This document shows positions 18,745 through 28,305 of a stretch of DNA of 64,000 nucleotides, piece after piece. Both the position numbers and the translations under genes were made by a program. The notes under the pieces were generated by a model. That model was given only the letters and a program-made list of their open reading frames with translations, did not search any database and was not told the origin of the DNA. Location: contig NZ_JAEIOI010000002.1 of assembly GCF_021375795.1 (NCBI RefSeq), positions 558,001-622,000 on the forward strand, read 5' to 3'. Source of the stretch: Pseudomonas anguilliseptica. Its GTDB lineage: Bacteria; Pseudomonadota; Gammaproteobacteria; Pseudomonadales; Pseudomonadaceae. How positions within the stretch are numbered: position 1 is the first letter of the stretch; each line of letters opens with the position of its first letter.

Positions 18745-19764
18745 GTGAAAAAACTTTTGTTGCTGTCCCCACTGCTGTTCGCCGGCGGCCTGGCTCTGGC
18801 GCTGTACCTGCAACCTACGGATATCGCCACGCCACTCAACGACAATCCCAGCGTCGTCACACAACCGCTGCAAACACCCAGCACTGCAATTCAGGCCACT
18901 GCAAGCAAGGCCATTGAACCGCTCAAAAGCCTGCCCGCCTCCTTCAGTGGCACCAGCGTAGACGGCATTTTTCGTCTGGATGCTGACGGCAACCTGCTGA
19001 TCAGCGAAGACATCAGGCGGATCTTCGATTACTTCCTCGCCGCCGTCGGCGAAGAACCGCTGCGCGCCAGCGTGGAGCGGCTGCGTGCCTATATCGCCGC
19101 ACAACTGCCGGCCAATGCCCGCGAACAGGCGCTGGTTCTGCTCAATCAATACCTCGATTACAAACGCGAGCTGGTCCTGCTCGAACGTGACCTGCCGCAG
19201 ATGGCCAACCTGGATGCCCTGCGCCAACGCGAGGCGGCGGTACAGGCCCTGCGCGCGCGGATCTTCGACAGTGAAACGCAACAAGCGTTTTTCGCCCGCG
19301 AAGAGGCCTATAACCAGTTCACCCTACAACGCCTGGCTATCCTGCACGACAGCCAGCTGGATGATGCCGGCAAGGCTGCCGCCGTCGACCAGCTGCGCAA
19401 CAGTCTGCCCGCCGAGATGCAGGATGCCGTGTTACCGCAACTGCAGAACGAGCTGCGCCAGCAGACCGCGCAATTGCAGGCGTCCGGCGCCAAACCGGAG
19501 CAGATCCGCCAACTGCGCCAGCAACTGGTCGGCGCTGAAGCCACCCAACGCCTGGAAGTACTGGATCAACAGCGGCAGACTTGGAAGAAACGTATCGCCC
19601 AGTACCGCATCGACAAAGCTGCAATCGAGAACAACACCGGCATGAGTGCCAGTGACAAGCGCGTGGCGATTACCCAGCTGGCCACGGAAAACTTCGATGA
19701 ACGTGAACGCCTGCGTCTGGAAGCCGCCGAGCAGTTGGCGGCGCAGGAAAAACCGCAGCCCTGA
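18745..19764 (+). CDS. lifO: Lipase-specific foldase (lipase chaperone)
   Basis: A 339-residue membrane-anchored periplasmic steric chaperone. An N-terminal anchor (residues 4-21) is followed by a Pro/Thr/Ala-rich linker, and the folding motif RxxFDY(F/C)L is present as RRIFDYFL at residues 91-98. The rest is long helices rich in Gln, Arg and Leu that wrap the lipase. The start is a GTG at 18745 with only a weak upstream purine stretch, which may keep its level below that of the lipase. Followed by a strong terminator. Confidence 0.94.
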   Translation: MKKLLLLSPLLFAGGLALALYLQPTDIATPLNDNPSVVTQPLQTPSTAIQATASKAIEPLKSLPASFSGTSVDGIFRLDADGNLLISEDIRRIFDYFLAAVGEEPLRASVERLRAYIAAQLPANAREQALVLLNQYLDYKRELVLLERDLPQMANLDALRQREAAVQALRARIFDSETQQAFFAREEAYNQFTLQRLAILHDSQLDDAGKAAAVDQLRNSLPAEMQDAVLPQLQNELRQQTAQLQASGAKPEQIRQLRQQLVGAEATQRLEVLDQQRQTWKKRIAQYRIDKAAIENNTGMSASDKRVAITQLATENFDERERLRLEAAEQLAAQEKPQP

Positions 19765-19770
19765 AATGTC

Positions 19771-19796
19771 AAAAAGCCCACCGAAGTGGGCTTTTT
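19771..19796. terminator. Bidirectional intrinsic terminator
   Basis: Stem AAAAAGCCCAC/GTGGGCTTTTT with loop CGAA. It ends the lipase-foldase operon and, from the other side, the doxX-like gene. Confidence 0.92.
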
Positions 19797-19817
19797 GCTG
19801 ACTGCATCGTGGCTATG

Positions 19818-20252
19818 TCAGCCGGCGATACGCTTATCCAGCGACAGCTTGCCAGCACCTTCAATCAGGATCGCTACGCTGATCGCCAAGAGTGCCAGGG
19901 CAAACTCATAACCGTTGTTGCTCATAAAGAAGCCGTTGGCCAGGTGCACCGTGACAATTGCCACCACCATGGTCACCGCCAGGACTGCCGCCGCCGGACG
20001 TGCCAGCAGGCCGATGATCAGGGCAATACCACCAAAGAACTCGGCACTACCGGCCATCAGCGCCAGCAGATAACCCGGTGCCAGGCCGATGCTTTCCATC
20101 CACTGGCCAACGCCTTCCAGGCCGTAACCACCAAACCAGCCGAACAGCTTTTGTGCACCGTGAGCGGCAAAGGTGATGCCGGCGATGATGCGCAGGACGG
20201 TCAGGCCGTAGCCTGCTTGAGTTGCAACAACAGATTTGATCAGAGCGTTCAT
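19818..20252 (-). CDS. DoxX-family membrane protein
   Basis: A 144-residue inner-membrane protein with four hydrophobic helices. Family motifs include GLTVLRIIAGITFAAHGAQKLFGWFGG near the start, then AEFFGGIALIIGLLARPAA. DoxX/YphA proteins are linked to redox or quinone-related stress responses in several bacteria, but the reaction is unsettled. The ATG at 20252 follows AAGGA; an in-frame upstream start adds an unlikely hydrophilic leader. The upstream region is strikingly AT-rich with a palindromic stretch. Confidence 0.88.
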   Translation of the reverse strand: MNALIKSVVATQAGYGLTVLRIIAGITFAAHGAQKLFGWFGGYGLEGVGQWMESIGLAPGYLLALMAGSAEFFGGIALIIGLLARPAAAVLAVTMVVAIVTVHLANGFFMSNNGYEFALALLAISVAILIEGAGKLSLDKRIAG

Positions 20253-20319
20253 GTGCAGCAGTCCTTGTTGTGGGGAGTTGATGGCGTGAAGACTAAACCA
20301 ATTAACCAATATTAAAAGC

Positions 20320-20343
20320 CGATAAAATCGCTATAAAATATCG
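20320..20343 (-). promoter_or_regulatory. AT-rich palindromic stretch upstream of the doxX-like gene
   Basis: Arms CGATA/TATCG bound a 24 bp AT-rich block with repeated TAAAAT elements, 68-91 bases before the start codon. It fits an operator overlapping a promoter; the regulator is unknown. Confidence 0.35.
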
Positions 20344-20378
20344 AATAAACCAATAGATCAGCACTCTCAACCTGCGCG

Positions 20379-21764
20379 CTAAGGCTCCAACAGATAGCGT
20401 TCACGGTCATAAGCAAGGTAGTACTTATTCACGCTATTCACATAGCTGACCACGCCCATGCCCATCTGCTCCATCGCCACCCGCTCCACCTGAAAGAACC
20501 ACTGATTGGGGTTCAGGCCACGCCGGCGCGCTTCCGCTCGCAAGCCCTGTACCCGTTGCGGGCCCAGGTTATAGCCGGCCAGGATAAAAGCCATGCGCTC
20601 ACGCTCATTGAGCTGCGGGCTGTTGAAGTAGTTGCGGCGAATCATCGCCAGGTACTTGGCGCTGGCCTGCACGTTGTTATCCAGCACGGCTATGTTGCTT
20701 ACGCCCACACTGCGCGCCGCCGCCGGGGTGATCTGCATCAGCCCCGTGGCGCCACTGGCACCGCGGGCCGCCGGATTGAGGGTGGATTCCTTGAAGGCCA
20801 GTGCGGCCAGTGCCAACCAATCAAAATCATGCTGGGCGGCGTAGCGCTGCAGGACTGGGCGGACTTTCTCCAGACGCTGACGCTCAGTGCGCCCAAGCGG
20901 GTAATGCACCTTGTACAGGCGCCGATACACCCGCTGGAACACGGCATCCAGATCTGCCGGGTCGTTATAGCCCTTGAGGAAGCGGTCGATGCTGGCGCCA
21001 AGCATCGGCGTATCACGCCGCACATACCAACGCATGTCGCCGTCCTTGGACAATTGCAGATGGCGATCCAGGCGCAGCTTGGGCATCACCTTGGCCCAGC
21101 GCTCGGCAATCGGCTGCTCGACGGCAGTCACACTGAAGATCCCGGCCTGGACCATCTCCAGCACATCTTCAACGGCCAGGGTCGGATCGACCCATTCGAT
21201 GATGATCGGCGAGCGCTTGCTGTCGATCAGTCTCTGATTAAGCTGGCGAATCGCCTCGCCAGCCACGCTGCCGGCGGGCAGTGCCAGGCTGCGCCCGGAA
21301 AGTTGCTCAAGGTTTTGGTAACGTCGATTGCCCTGACGGGCAACGATGATCAGCGGCACATCCTGGCGAATTGCCGCACTGGCGCTGAGCTTGCTGCCAC
21401 GCGGCATGTTAAGGAGTTCACCGGGCGCGACCAGATCGCCTTCACCACGCTGCAAAGCGGCCAGTAACTGGTCCTTGGCCCGTGGAATCAGTTTCAGCTT
21501 GAGGCTGCGGGCATCGCGCGAATTGCGATTGAGATACTGCTCAAAAGCTCGCAGGCGGTGGTATTCGACGCCGATACTCTGACCTTTGACTTCACCCGAG
21601 CTGTTACGGCTCTGATTGACCAGCACGCGCAACTCACCACTGCTGCGAATGCTTGCCAGGTCACGGGCGGCCTTGGGTTGCTCGACTTCCAGCGGGCCAG
21701 CCACACGCGCCACCGCTGTGCACGATAGCAGCAATAGGCAGCAGGTGAGCAGCACTCGCAGCAT
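20379..21764 (-). CDS. MltF-like lytic murein transglycosylase with solute-binding domain
   Basis: A 461-residue exported protein. An N-terminal signal sequence (residues 1-20; a weak lipobox LLLSC with Cys15 makes a lipoprotein possible) is followed by a periplasmic binding-protein domain (about 41-265) and an SLT goose-lysozyme-type domain (about 300-450) with catalytic Glu326 in AFKESTLNP, then GATGLMQITP and AGYNLGPQRV. MltF proteins cut the peptidoglycan glycan strand; the binding domain is thought to sense muropeptides. It is likely a paralogue of the main MltF. The ATG at 21764 follows GGAG; a TTG directly before it is too close. Confidence 0.9.
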   Translation of the reverse strand: MLRVLLTCCLLLLSCTAVARVAGPLEVEQPKAARDLASIRSSGELRVLVNQSRNSSGEVKGQSIGVEYHRLRAFEQYLNRNSRDARSLKLKLIPRAKDQLLAALQRGEGDLVAPGELLNMPRGSKLSASAAIRQDVPLIIVARQGNRRYQNLEQLSGRSLALPAGSVAGEAIRQLNQRLIDSKRSPIIIEWVDPTLAVEDVLEMVQAGIFSVTAVEQPIAERWAKVMPKLRLDRHLQLSKDGDMRWYVRRDTPMLGASIDRFLKGYNDPADLDAVFQRVYRRLYKVHYPLGRTERQRLEKVRPVLQRYAAQHDFDWLALAALAFKESTLNPAARGASGATGLMQITPAAARSVGVSNIAVLDNNVQASAKYLAMIRRNYFNSPQLNERERMAFILAGYNLGPQRVQGLRAEARRRGLNPNQWFFQVERVAMEQMGMGVVSYVNSVNKYYLAYDRERYLLEP

Positions 21765-22001
21765 CAAGGCTCCAGGGCATAAATGGCCAACAGATCAATC
21801 CAGCAAACCCAGACAAATCTGCCAGGCGGCATACAACTGACCGCTCGCGCGGGGCGCGGAGGTTCGCACAGCCCGCCCAGGGACGCCAGCCAGTTATTAC
21901 ACACAACATCACGAATACGATCTAACTATATGTATTAGCTAGATTTTTAAATCGATAAAAAAGCTCTGCTATGCTGCCCGGTCAATCCAACAGGTAGCAC
22001 C

Positions 22002-22817
22002 ATGCAACTCATCGACATCGGCGTCAATCTGACCCACCCAAGCTTTGCCGAACAACGCGAAGCACTCCTCACCCGTGCCTATGCGGCAGGCGTGCAGCAG
22101 ATGCTGCTGACCGGCACCAGCCTCGACGAAAGCCGTCATGCCCTGGCGCTGTGCCGGCAGTTGGATGACGGCGGCACACATTTGTTCAGTACCGCCGGCA
22201 TCCACCCTCACGACGCCAGCAGCTGGAACAGTGACAGCTATGCCGAACTCAAGGCCCTGCTGGGTGACGCCCGAGTCCGCGCCGTCGGTGAATGTGGCCT
22301 GGACTTCAACCGTGACTTTTCCCCCAGACCACAGCAGGAACAAGTACTGGAACAGCAACTGGCCCTGGCCGTTGAGTTGCAGCTACCGGTGTTCCTGCAT
22401 GAGCGCGATGCCGACGAGCGCCTGCTGGCAATCCTGCGCCACTACCGGGATCAGCTGCCAGCTGCCGTGGTGCACTGTTTTACCGGGGAGAAGCGTGCGC
22501 TGTTCAGCTACCTGGATCTGGACCTGCATATCGGCATCACCGGCTGGATCTGCGATGAGCGGCGCGGTAGCCACCTGCATCCGCTGGTCAGGGAAATTCC
22601 GCGCGGCCGCCTGATGCTGGAAAGTGATGCGCCCTTCCTGCTGCCACGCAGCCTGCGCCCAAAACCGAAGAACGGCCGCAACGAGCCGGCCTTTCTCCTG
22701 GAAGTGCTGCGCGAGGTGGCCCTGCACCGTGGGGAAACCGAGCAGATACTGGCGGCCCACACCAGCGCGGCGGCACAGGCTTTCTTCAACCTGCCCCACC
22801 TGGAGAGTGCTCAATAA
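22002..22817 (+). CDS. tatD: TatD-family metal-dependent DNase/hydrolase
   Basis: A 271-residue cytoplasmic TIM-barrel hydrolase. The N-terminal [11 protein letters not shown], where many relatives have a D-x-H-x-H, identifies it as a true TatD, not YcfH or YjjV. Metal-site motifs [30 protein letters not shown] and [12 protein letters not shown] are present. TatD enzymes are 3'-5' exonucleases or DNA-repair related deoxyribonucleases; despite the name it is not needed for Tat transport. An unusually AT-rich ~90-base stretch upstream (21905-21970) probably holds the promoter. Confidence 0.93.
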   Translation: MQLIDIGVNLTHPSFAEQREALLTRAYAAGVQQMLLTGTSLDESRHALALCRQLDDGGTHLFSTAGIHPHDASSWNSDSYAELKALLGDARVRAVGECGLDFNRDFSPRPQQEQVLEQQLALAVELQLPVFLHERDADERLLAILRHYRDQLPAAVVHCFTGEKRALFSYLDLDLHIGITGWICDERRGSHLHPLVREIPRGRLMLESDAPFLLPRSLRPKPKNGRNEPAFLLEVLREVALHRGETEQILAAHTSAAAQAFFNLPHLESAQ

Positions 22818-22943
22818 TTGGCCTGACTCAAAGCATATTGATGAGGATCAATGCACTGGGTTGGCGTTGCTTGATACTGATGGCACTTTGCCTAAGGCTT
22901 TGCCGCCTTGTGCCTAAACCTGAAGCACTTTGCGCCGATAACA

Positions 22944-22969
22944 GGCTTATCGACACGCCTCGATAAGCC
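22944..22969 (+). promoter_or_regulatory. Perfect 10 bp inverted repeat upstream of the chemoreceptor gene
   Basis: GGCTTATCGA (22944-22953) and TCGATAAGCC (22960-22969) with a 6-base spacer, ending 47 bases before the start codon. No T-run follows, so an operator or an mRNA hairpin in the leader is more likely than a terminator for tatD. Confidence 0.5.
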
Positions 22970-23016
22970 CAAGCCAACCTGCAATGGCCACTAACCTCCA
23001 CAAGGAAGAGATGTGC

Positions 23017-24483
23017 ATGAGTCACTGGATTAGCGATCTTTCCCTGAAGTACAAATTCTGGGCCGTCAACGCCGTAGCCTTCTTCACCACCCTGCTGCTG
23101 GTGCTCTACGCCATCAATCTGGAGCATCAGGCCCGTCATGACGCGGCCAAACTCGCCGCCCAGCAGCAGGCCCGCCTGCTCAGCCAATGGCCGACAGAGC
23201 AGGCCTTGCCCAGTGGTGACAACCTGCTGAGTTTTACCAACGGGCAGACCCCACGTCTGCCGGATAACCAGGGCAGCGCTTTGGCCAATGCCCGTGGTTG
23301 GATCGAACTCAATGGCAGCGGTGGGCTGATCGGCGCCGAGGTGATCACCCGCCAAGATGGTCAGCGCCTAGCCGTCACCGCCAAGGCGCCCAGTCAGATG
23401 GAGGTGTTCTTTGACCGCGCGCCCAGCTATGCGCTGGTGGTCGCCCTGTTGATGCTGCTGCTTCTGGCCGCCTCGCAGTTGCTGATCCGTTTCCTGTTAA
23501 GCCACCTCAACACCCTCAAGGACGTGATGCTGCAGGTGGAGAAAAGTGGCGACCTGAGCGCTCGCGTGCCCCTCGACAGCCGCGATGAAGTGGGCCAGAT
23601 GGCCAGCGCCTTCAATGCCATGCAAGCCGGTTACCAGCGTATCGTCAGCATCGTCGCGCAATCGGCCGCGCAGCTGGATGAAGGTGCCGAGCGCATGGCC
23701 GGCAGCATGCGTGAGGTGCGCCAGGGCATGCTCGATCAGCAGAGTGAAACCGAACAAGCGGCCACCGCGATCAACGAGATGTCCGCCACGGTGCACCATA
23801 TTGCCGAACACACTGCCGATACCCGCGACCAGTCGAAGAATGCCGAGCAACTGGCCCGCAGCGGCCAGCAGGTGGTCAACCGCGTAGCGCTGTCGATTTC
23901 CGGACTGTCCAGTGGCGTACAGCAGACCGCGCAGATGATCGAACAACTGGCCGCCGACAGCCAGAAAATCGGCGGTGTGGTCAGCGAGATTCACGGGATT
24001 GCCGAACAGACCAACCTGCTCGCCCTCAACGCGGCGATTGAAGCCGCCCGCGCCGGTGAAATGGGCCGAGGTTTTGCCGTAGTGGCTGACGAAGTGCGCA
24101 ACCTGGCCAAGCGCGTACAGGACTCAACCGACCTCATCACCCAGATGATCAATACCCTGCAAAGTGGCACCCGTGATGCCGTGGACTTTATGCAGGACAG
24201 TTCGATCAAGGCGGATGAATGCGTCAAGCAGGCCGATGAAGCCGGTCAGGCGCTGGTCGCCATCACCGAATCCGTGGCGCATATGCGCGAAAGCAACACC
24301 CAGATTGCCGTAGCGGCCGAACAGCAAAGCCAAGTGGCTGAAGAAATGAATCGCGCCGTGATCCGCATCCGCGATGTCACCGAGCAGACCGTCGGGCAAA
24401 CCGGCGAATCGGCGCTGACCAGCGCCAACCTGGCCAGCCTGGCCGGCGAACTGAACAAGGCCATCCGCCAACTCAAGCTTTAG
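23017..24483 (+). CDS. Methyl-accepting chemotaxis protein, small periplasmic domain
   Basis: A 488-residue inner-membrane receptor: helix 1 at about 12-32, a ~100-residue periplasmic region, helix 2 at about 140-160, a HAMP domain, and the signalling domain with the CheA/CheW-contact hairpin tip ([38 protein letters not shown]). It should feed the CheA kinase pathway controlling swimming; no CheB/CheR-tether pentapeptide is seen at the C terminus. The sensory domain is too short for a dCache fold and its ligand is unknown. The start at 23017 ([15 protein letters not shown]) has AAGGA 10 bases upstream; the in-frame ATG at 23011 is also possible. Confidence 0.93.
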   Translation: MSHWISDLSLKYKFWAVNAVAFFTTLLLVLYAINLEHQARHDAAKLAAQQQARLLSQWPTEQALPSGDNLLSFTNGQTPRLPDNQGSALANARGWIELNGSGGLIGAEVITRQDGQRLAVTAKAPSQMEVFFDRAPSYALVVALLMLLLLAASQLLIRFLLSHLNTLKDVMLQVEKSGDLSARVPLDSRDEVGQMASAFNAMQAGYQRIVSIVAQSAAQLDEGAERMAGSMREVRQGMLDQQSETEQAATAINEMSATVHHIAEHTADTRDQSKNAEQLARSGQQVVNRVALSISGLSSGVQQTAQMIEQLAADSQKIGGVVSEIHGIAEQTNLLALNAAIEAARAGEMGRGFAVVADEVRNLAKRVQDSTDLITQMINTLQSGTRDAVDFMQDSSIKADECVKQADEAGQALVAITESVAHMRESNTQIAVAAEQQSQVAEEMNRAVIRIRDVTEQTVGQTGESALTSANLASLAGELNKAIRQLKL

Positions 24484-24499
24484 CGGGCCAAAAGGTTAT

Positions 24500-24519
24500 G
24501 CCGTTGCCACGGCAACGGC
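24500..24519. terminator. GC-rich hairpin between convergent genes
   Basis: The arms GCCGTTGCC/GGCAACGGC are nearly self-complementary around a 2-base centre. It sits between the chemoreceptor and thioesterase stops but lacks a T-run on either side, so termination is uncertain. Confidence 0.4.
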
Positions 24520-24531
24520 AGCAACCAGCGT

Positions 24532-25329
24532 TTAACCAAACACGGCTACCGTCTGCCGACTGATCGCCAGCAGCTCACCGCTGGCTGTCCACATCGCCGC
24601 TGCCACATGACCGTAGCCATCACGCGCATGCTCGATATGCGCGCGATACAGGCACCAGTCCTGCGTCGTCAGTGCAGTCATAGGCTGGACGAACTCGATG
24701 GTCCAGGTCAGCGTGCTGCCCGGTGCCGGCGCATTCAGGTGCGGCAATACGGCGGGCGGCCAGGCATCGACCAGGGCCAGTAGATGGGCCTCATTGACCG
24801 CTTCGACCGTATCCTGATCACGCAAACGCACCCAACCGCCCATGTCCCGCGATGGATTGCCGCTGAACGGCATGCCACCGAAGGCCCAGCGCATGGCCAG
24901 GTAACGGGTGAACTCTGGGGTGACATTGGGGATATACGGCAGCTCCTGGCAGGCTTCCACTGACGTGGCCTGCGGGGCTGGCTCCGCCGCAACCGCGATG
25001 CGCGACTCACGCCCGGCACCGAAACTGCCCTGGACAATGGTCACCACCTGGCCATCCTGCACCGCACGGCCAAGCACCTGACTGACCGCCTTACCTTCGC
25101 GCAGCACTTCCACTTCAAAGCGCACCGGCATATCCGGCGCCGCCGGGCCAACAAACGTGATGGCCAGGGAACGCGGCGGTCGTCCACTCGGCACCTGGGC
25201 ACGCATCGCTTCATACACCAGCGCGGCCACCAGCCCACCAAAACTGGCGCGGCCCTGCCCCCACTGCGCCGGGATCGACACGGCCAGTGGATTGTCACGC
25301 ACAGCCTGAAGCAATTCAGAAAAACCCAT
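24532..25329 (-). CDS. Acyl-CoA thioesterase, double hotdog (TesB-like)
   Basis: A 265-residue soluble protein built of two hotdog halves, of the thioesterase family near TesB/YciA-like acyl-CoA hydrolases: QWGQGRASFGGLVAALVYEAM in the first half, PRSLAITFVGPAAPDMPVRFEVEVLREGKAVS, then LTWTIEFVQPM in the second. It likely hydrolyses acyl-CoA; chain length is unknown. The ATG at 25329 follows AGGTGG. It is transcribed alone, converging on the chemoreceptor gene. Confidence 0.85.
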   Translation of the reverse strand: MGFSELLQAVRDNPLAVSIPAQWGQGRASFGGLVAALVYEAMRAQVPSGRPPRSLAITFVGPAAPDMPVRFEVEVLREGKAVSQVLGRAVQDGQVVTIVQGSFGAGRESRIAVAAEPAPQATSVEACQELPYIPNVTPEFTRYLAMRWAFGGMPFSGNPSRDMGGWVRLRDQDTVEAVNEAHLLALVDAWPPAVLPHLNAPAPGSTLTWTIEFVQPMTALTTQDWCLYRAHIEHARDGYGHVAAAMWTASGELLAISRQTVAVFG

Positions 25330-25424
25330 AACCACCTCGCACACCCAAGATGTCGGTGATCTTAGGGCAAAGCCTGCAACCAATGGAACGATATTTCTGC
25401 CAAACTAACGACTTTTCTGCCAAA

Positions 25425-26198
25425 TCATCTCGAAGAAGACACAAACTCTATAGTCAGAACCTGCAAGGTCTGGTCAGCCTGCTGTTCTGCCTGCTGCATG
25501 GCCGCCCGCCAGGCGGGCACACAGGGCAGCAGATCGCTCTCAGCCTCAGCCCGCAACAACCACTGCCAGTGATCATGCCAATCACCCAACGCCGACTGCG
25601 CCTGCTTGAGCGCAGCGGCAGACGACCCAGGCAGGCCGCTTAACTGCGGATACGCCTCAGTGGCGTAGCGCAGCCGCTTGACCAACAAACGCAGACGGTG
25701 GCGGTCATGGGCGGGATCAAGCAGGGCCTGGCTCAGCCGCTGACGGTCCTTGCGCAGGCGCTTGCTGATCAGCTTCTGCAGACTGCGCTGCTGCTCGTTG
25801 TCAGCCTCTTCCCGCCAGTGCTGCAGCCAGAGGTCAAGAGCGCTGAGCAACTGTTGCAGCGCCGCACTCTCCAGCAGTTGCGCATAGCCCTGCTGCAATA
25901 ATGGCTGACGGGCCTGGGCGGCACTGCCAAGCCCTTGCTGGCGCAAATGGCCCTGCAGCACCTCAAGGTCACGCAGCGGGCCACTCAGGCGCCCCAGCTC
26001 TGCCGCCCGCTGCTGCAGGTCGGCACAGGCAGGAATCGCGGTGAGCGGCCTTAACAGGCTGCGCAGCTGGCGCAAGGCAATGCGCAGATCATGCAAGGCC
26101 TCACCGTCAGTACCTGCCAGCAAGCGCTCGCGGCAGGCAAACAGACGCACCTGAATGCGCAGCACATGCCCTTGGACCTTTTCGCTCAAGCCATGCAT
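25425..26198 (-). CDS. CHAD-domain protein
   Basis: A 257-residue all-helical protein of the CHAD family (conserved histidine alpha-helical domain), with the family's His and basic residues in ALHDLRIALRQLRSLLRPL and RHRLRLLVKRLRYATEAYP and the late GDWHDHWQWL. CHAD proteins bind polyphosphate granules in the cases studied, and a PPK2 enzyme is encoded about 8.6 kb away. No CYTH (ygiF-type) domain is fused. AGGAG lies 7 bases before the start. Role in polyphosphate biology is inferred from the family. Confidence 0.88.
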   Translation of the reverse strand: MHGLSEKVQGHVLRIQVRLFACRERLLAGTDGEALHDLRIALRQLRSLLRPLTAIPACADLQQRAAELGRLSGPLRDLEVLQGHLRQQGLGSAAQARQPLLQQGYAQLLESAALQQLLSALDLWLQHWREEADNEQQRSLQKLISKRLRKDRQRLSQALLDPAHDRHRLRLLVKRLRYATEAYPQLSGLPGSSAAALKQAQSALGDWHDHWQWLLRAEAESDLLPCVPAWRAAMQQAEQQADQTLQVLTIEFVSSSR

Positions 26199-26310
26199 AC
26201 ATCACTCCTGTGAAATTGATCCCCAGCTTATGCGCAACCCCAGCGCCTACAAGTGGCCAATGGTCGCGTGTATTACCGCAGCAGACACGCGACCACCAAA
26301 CAAGCCGGCA

Positions 26311-28305
26311 CTAGGGCTCCAGACGGGTAAAACGCCAAGGCAAGGCCTTGCGCAGCATATTCAGGTGCATGCGCAATTGAGCCGGCGCCAGCGCCTGCCC
26401 GGCATAACGCTGCGCCTCGAACGCGGCGGCAAACGCAGCAATTGCCTGGGCCTGCTCGGGTAACTGCTGCGCAGCCCGCGCAGCATAATCGCGCGGCCCT
26501 TCGCCGGGCTTGCGTGGCACACCATGACGCGCCAGCAAGGTTTCGAAACGACGGAACAGCCGTTGCTGCACATCGCGCTCGCGCTGCCAGGGTTTGAACA
26601 GCCACAGCGCCAGCAAACCCAGCAATAGGCCACCGCCACCCACCAGGCCGAACACCAACGACTGAGCATCCACCCGGCCCAGCCAGCGTTGGAGAAACTC
26701 CAGCTGCTGCTGGCTCTGATAACCCAGCACCCAACGCTGCCAGCCGTAGTTGAGGTTGTCCCAGGCCAGGCGCAGTTCATTCAACCAGCTGAGGTTGCGA
26801 TAACGCAGCGGCGAAAAAGGCGAGTCCTCAAGAAAGCTCTGCTCCCCAGCCAAAGCTTCCTCCAGGCCCATTTCCACCCGTTCAGGGGCCACCTGGAAGG
26901 TCGGATCAACACTGACCCAGCCTTGCCCCGCCTGCCAGTATTCGACCCAGGCATGGGCATCGAACTGGCGCACCTGCACATAGTTGCCCGCGGGGTTGTA
27001 CTCGCCGCCCTGATAACCGGCCACCACCCGCGCCGGGATACCAGCGGCACGCAGCACATAGGTCATGGCCCCGGCATAGTGGGCGCAAAAGCCGCTACGG
27101 GTCTCGAACAGAAAATCATCGATATTGTTCACCCCTAAGGTTGGCGGGGTCAGGGTGTAGGCAAAGGGTTCACGATTGAAGTGGCGGAGCAGCGCCTGCA
27201 CCAGCTGTTCGGGTTGTGCATGTTCACGTTTGAGCTGAGCGGCCCAGGCACGGCTGCGTGGTTCGCCCTGATCGGGCAACTGCAAGGCGCGGCGCAGGGC
27301 CTCCTGGGGCGGCTGCAACTCACGCTGCGCCTGCGGCCAGGAGGTGACCTGATAGATCAGCGAGCGATCCATTGGCTGACGGCGTTGCAGGCGAAAATCA
27401 CTCATCTGCCGGGTCTGCTCCAGCGAGGTTTGCGCCACATCCAGGGCAAACAACCAGCGCTGTGAACTGGGCTGCATGACAATGCTGTAGCTCAGCGCCT
27501 CACCTTGCTTGAGCCACTGCGCGCCTGGAGCGAACTCGGCGTAGTCGGACTGTGACCAGCGCCGTCCATCGAAACGATCCAGAGTCAACGCACGCCAATA
27601 CAGCTCACTGCGCGGCGGCGTTTGCCCCTCGAAACTGGCGCGAAAAGCCAGCGCTGCAGAGCGACTCAAATCGGCGATATCCGCCGGGGCCATGCTGTCC
27701 GACAGCCCAGTCGTGGCCTTGTCATTCGGCACCGGCAAGGACCACAGCGGCCCCATGCGCGGAAAGAACACAAACAACAGCAACATCACCGGTAGCGCCT
27801 GCAGGAGCATCCCACCGGCCAGGCGTGCGGTCGGCCAGGGTTGCTCGGCCAGGCTGCTCTGCTGCAAGCCGATCAGTGCGGCCAACAATGCCGTCACCGG
27901 CAACAGGCTGTAAAAAGCCATCAGCATGCTGTCATCGAACAGGTAGGCGGTGACCACCACAAAGAAGCCCAGAAACACCAGCACCAGCGCATCACGCCGC
28001 GTACGCATCTCCAGCAGTTTCAATACAAAAGCCGCAACCAACAGCACCACCCCGGCATCCAGGCCAATCAGGCTGCCACGGGAGAGAAACACCCCAACAG
28101 CTGCTGCCAGCATCAACCCGCTCTTGGCCCAGGCATTCGGGTAGCGCGCGCGCATGCGGAAAATCTGGATGCGCCAGGCGGCGCTGCCCAGCCACAGGCC
28201 GATAATCCACAGCGGTAAATGCGTCAGATGGGGGATGATCACCAGCACCTGCGCCACCAACAGCCACGTCAGGCTGATGCGCGGAATCGTGCTAAGCCGG
28301 CTCAT
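26311..28305 (-). CDS. tgpA: TgpA-type membrane transglutaminase
   Basis: A 664-residue inner-membrane protein. The first ~190 residues contain several membrane helices (DUF3488). A large periplasmic part carries a transglutaminase core with catalytic Cys (TRSGFCAHYAGAMTYV), His (FDAHAWVEYW) and Asp (SVDPTFQ), and a last membrane helix lies near 550-575 before a cytoplasmic tail (DUF4129-like). In P. aeruginosa TgpA is essential and its periplasmic part has transglutaminase activity; substrates are not known. It overlaps the DUF58 gene by 4 bases in the moxR-DUF58-tgpA operon. Confidence 0.93.
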   Translation of the reverse strand: MSRLSTIPRISLTWLLVAQVLVIIPHLTHLPLWIIGLWLGSAAWRIQIFRMRARYPNAWAKSGLMLAAAVGVFLSRGSLIGLDAGVVLLVAAFVLKLLEMRTRRDALVLVFLGFFVVVTAYLFDDSMLMAFYSLLPVTALLAALIGLQQSSLAEQPWPTARLAGGMLLQALPVMLLLFVFFPRMGPLWSLPVPNDKATTGLSDSMAPADIADLSRSAALAFRASFEGQTPPRSELYWRALTLDRFDGRRWSQSDYAEFAPGAQWLKQGEALSYSIVMQPSSQRWLFALDVAQTSLEQTRQMSDFRLQRRQPMDRSLIYQVTSWPQAQRELQPPQEALRRALQLPDQGEPRSRAWAAQLKREHAQPEQLVQALLRHFNREPFAYTLTPPTLGVNNIDDFLFETRSGFCAHYAGAMTYVLRAAGIPARVVAGYQGGEYNPAGNYVQVRQFDAHAWVEYWQAGQGWVSVDPTFQVAPERVEMGLEEALAGEQSFLEDSPFSPLRYRNLSWLNELRLAWDNLNYGWQRWVLGYQSQQQLEFLQRWLGRVDAQSLVFGLVGGGGLLLGLLALWLFKPWQRERDVQQRLFRRFETLLARHGVPRKPGEGPRDYAARAAQQLPEQAQAIAAFAAAFEAQRYAGQALAPAQLRMHLNMLRKALPWRFTRLEP

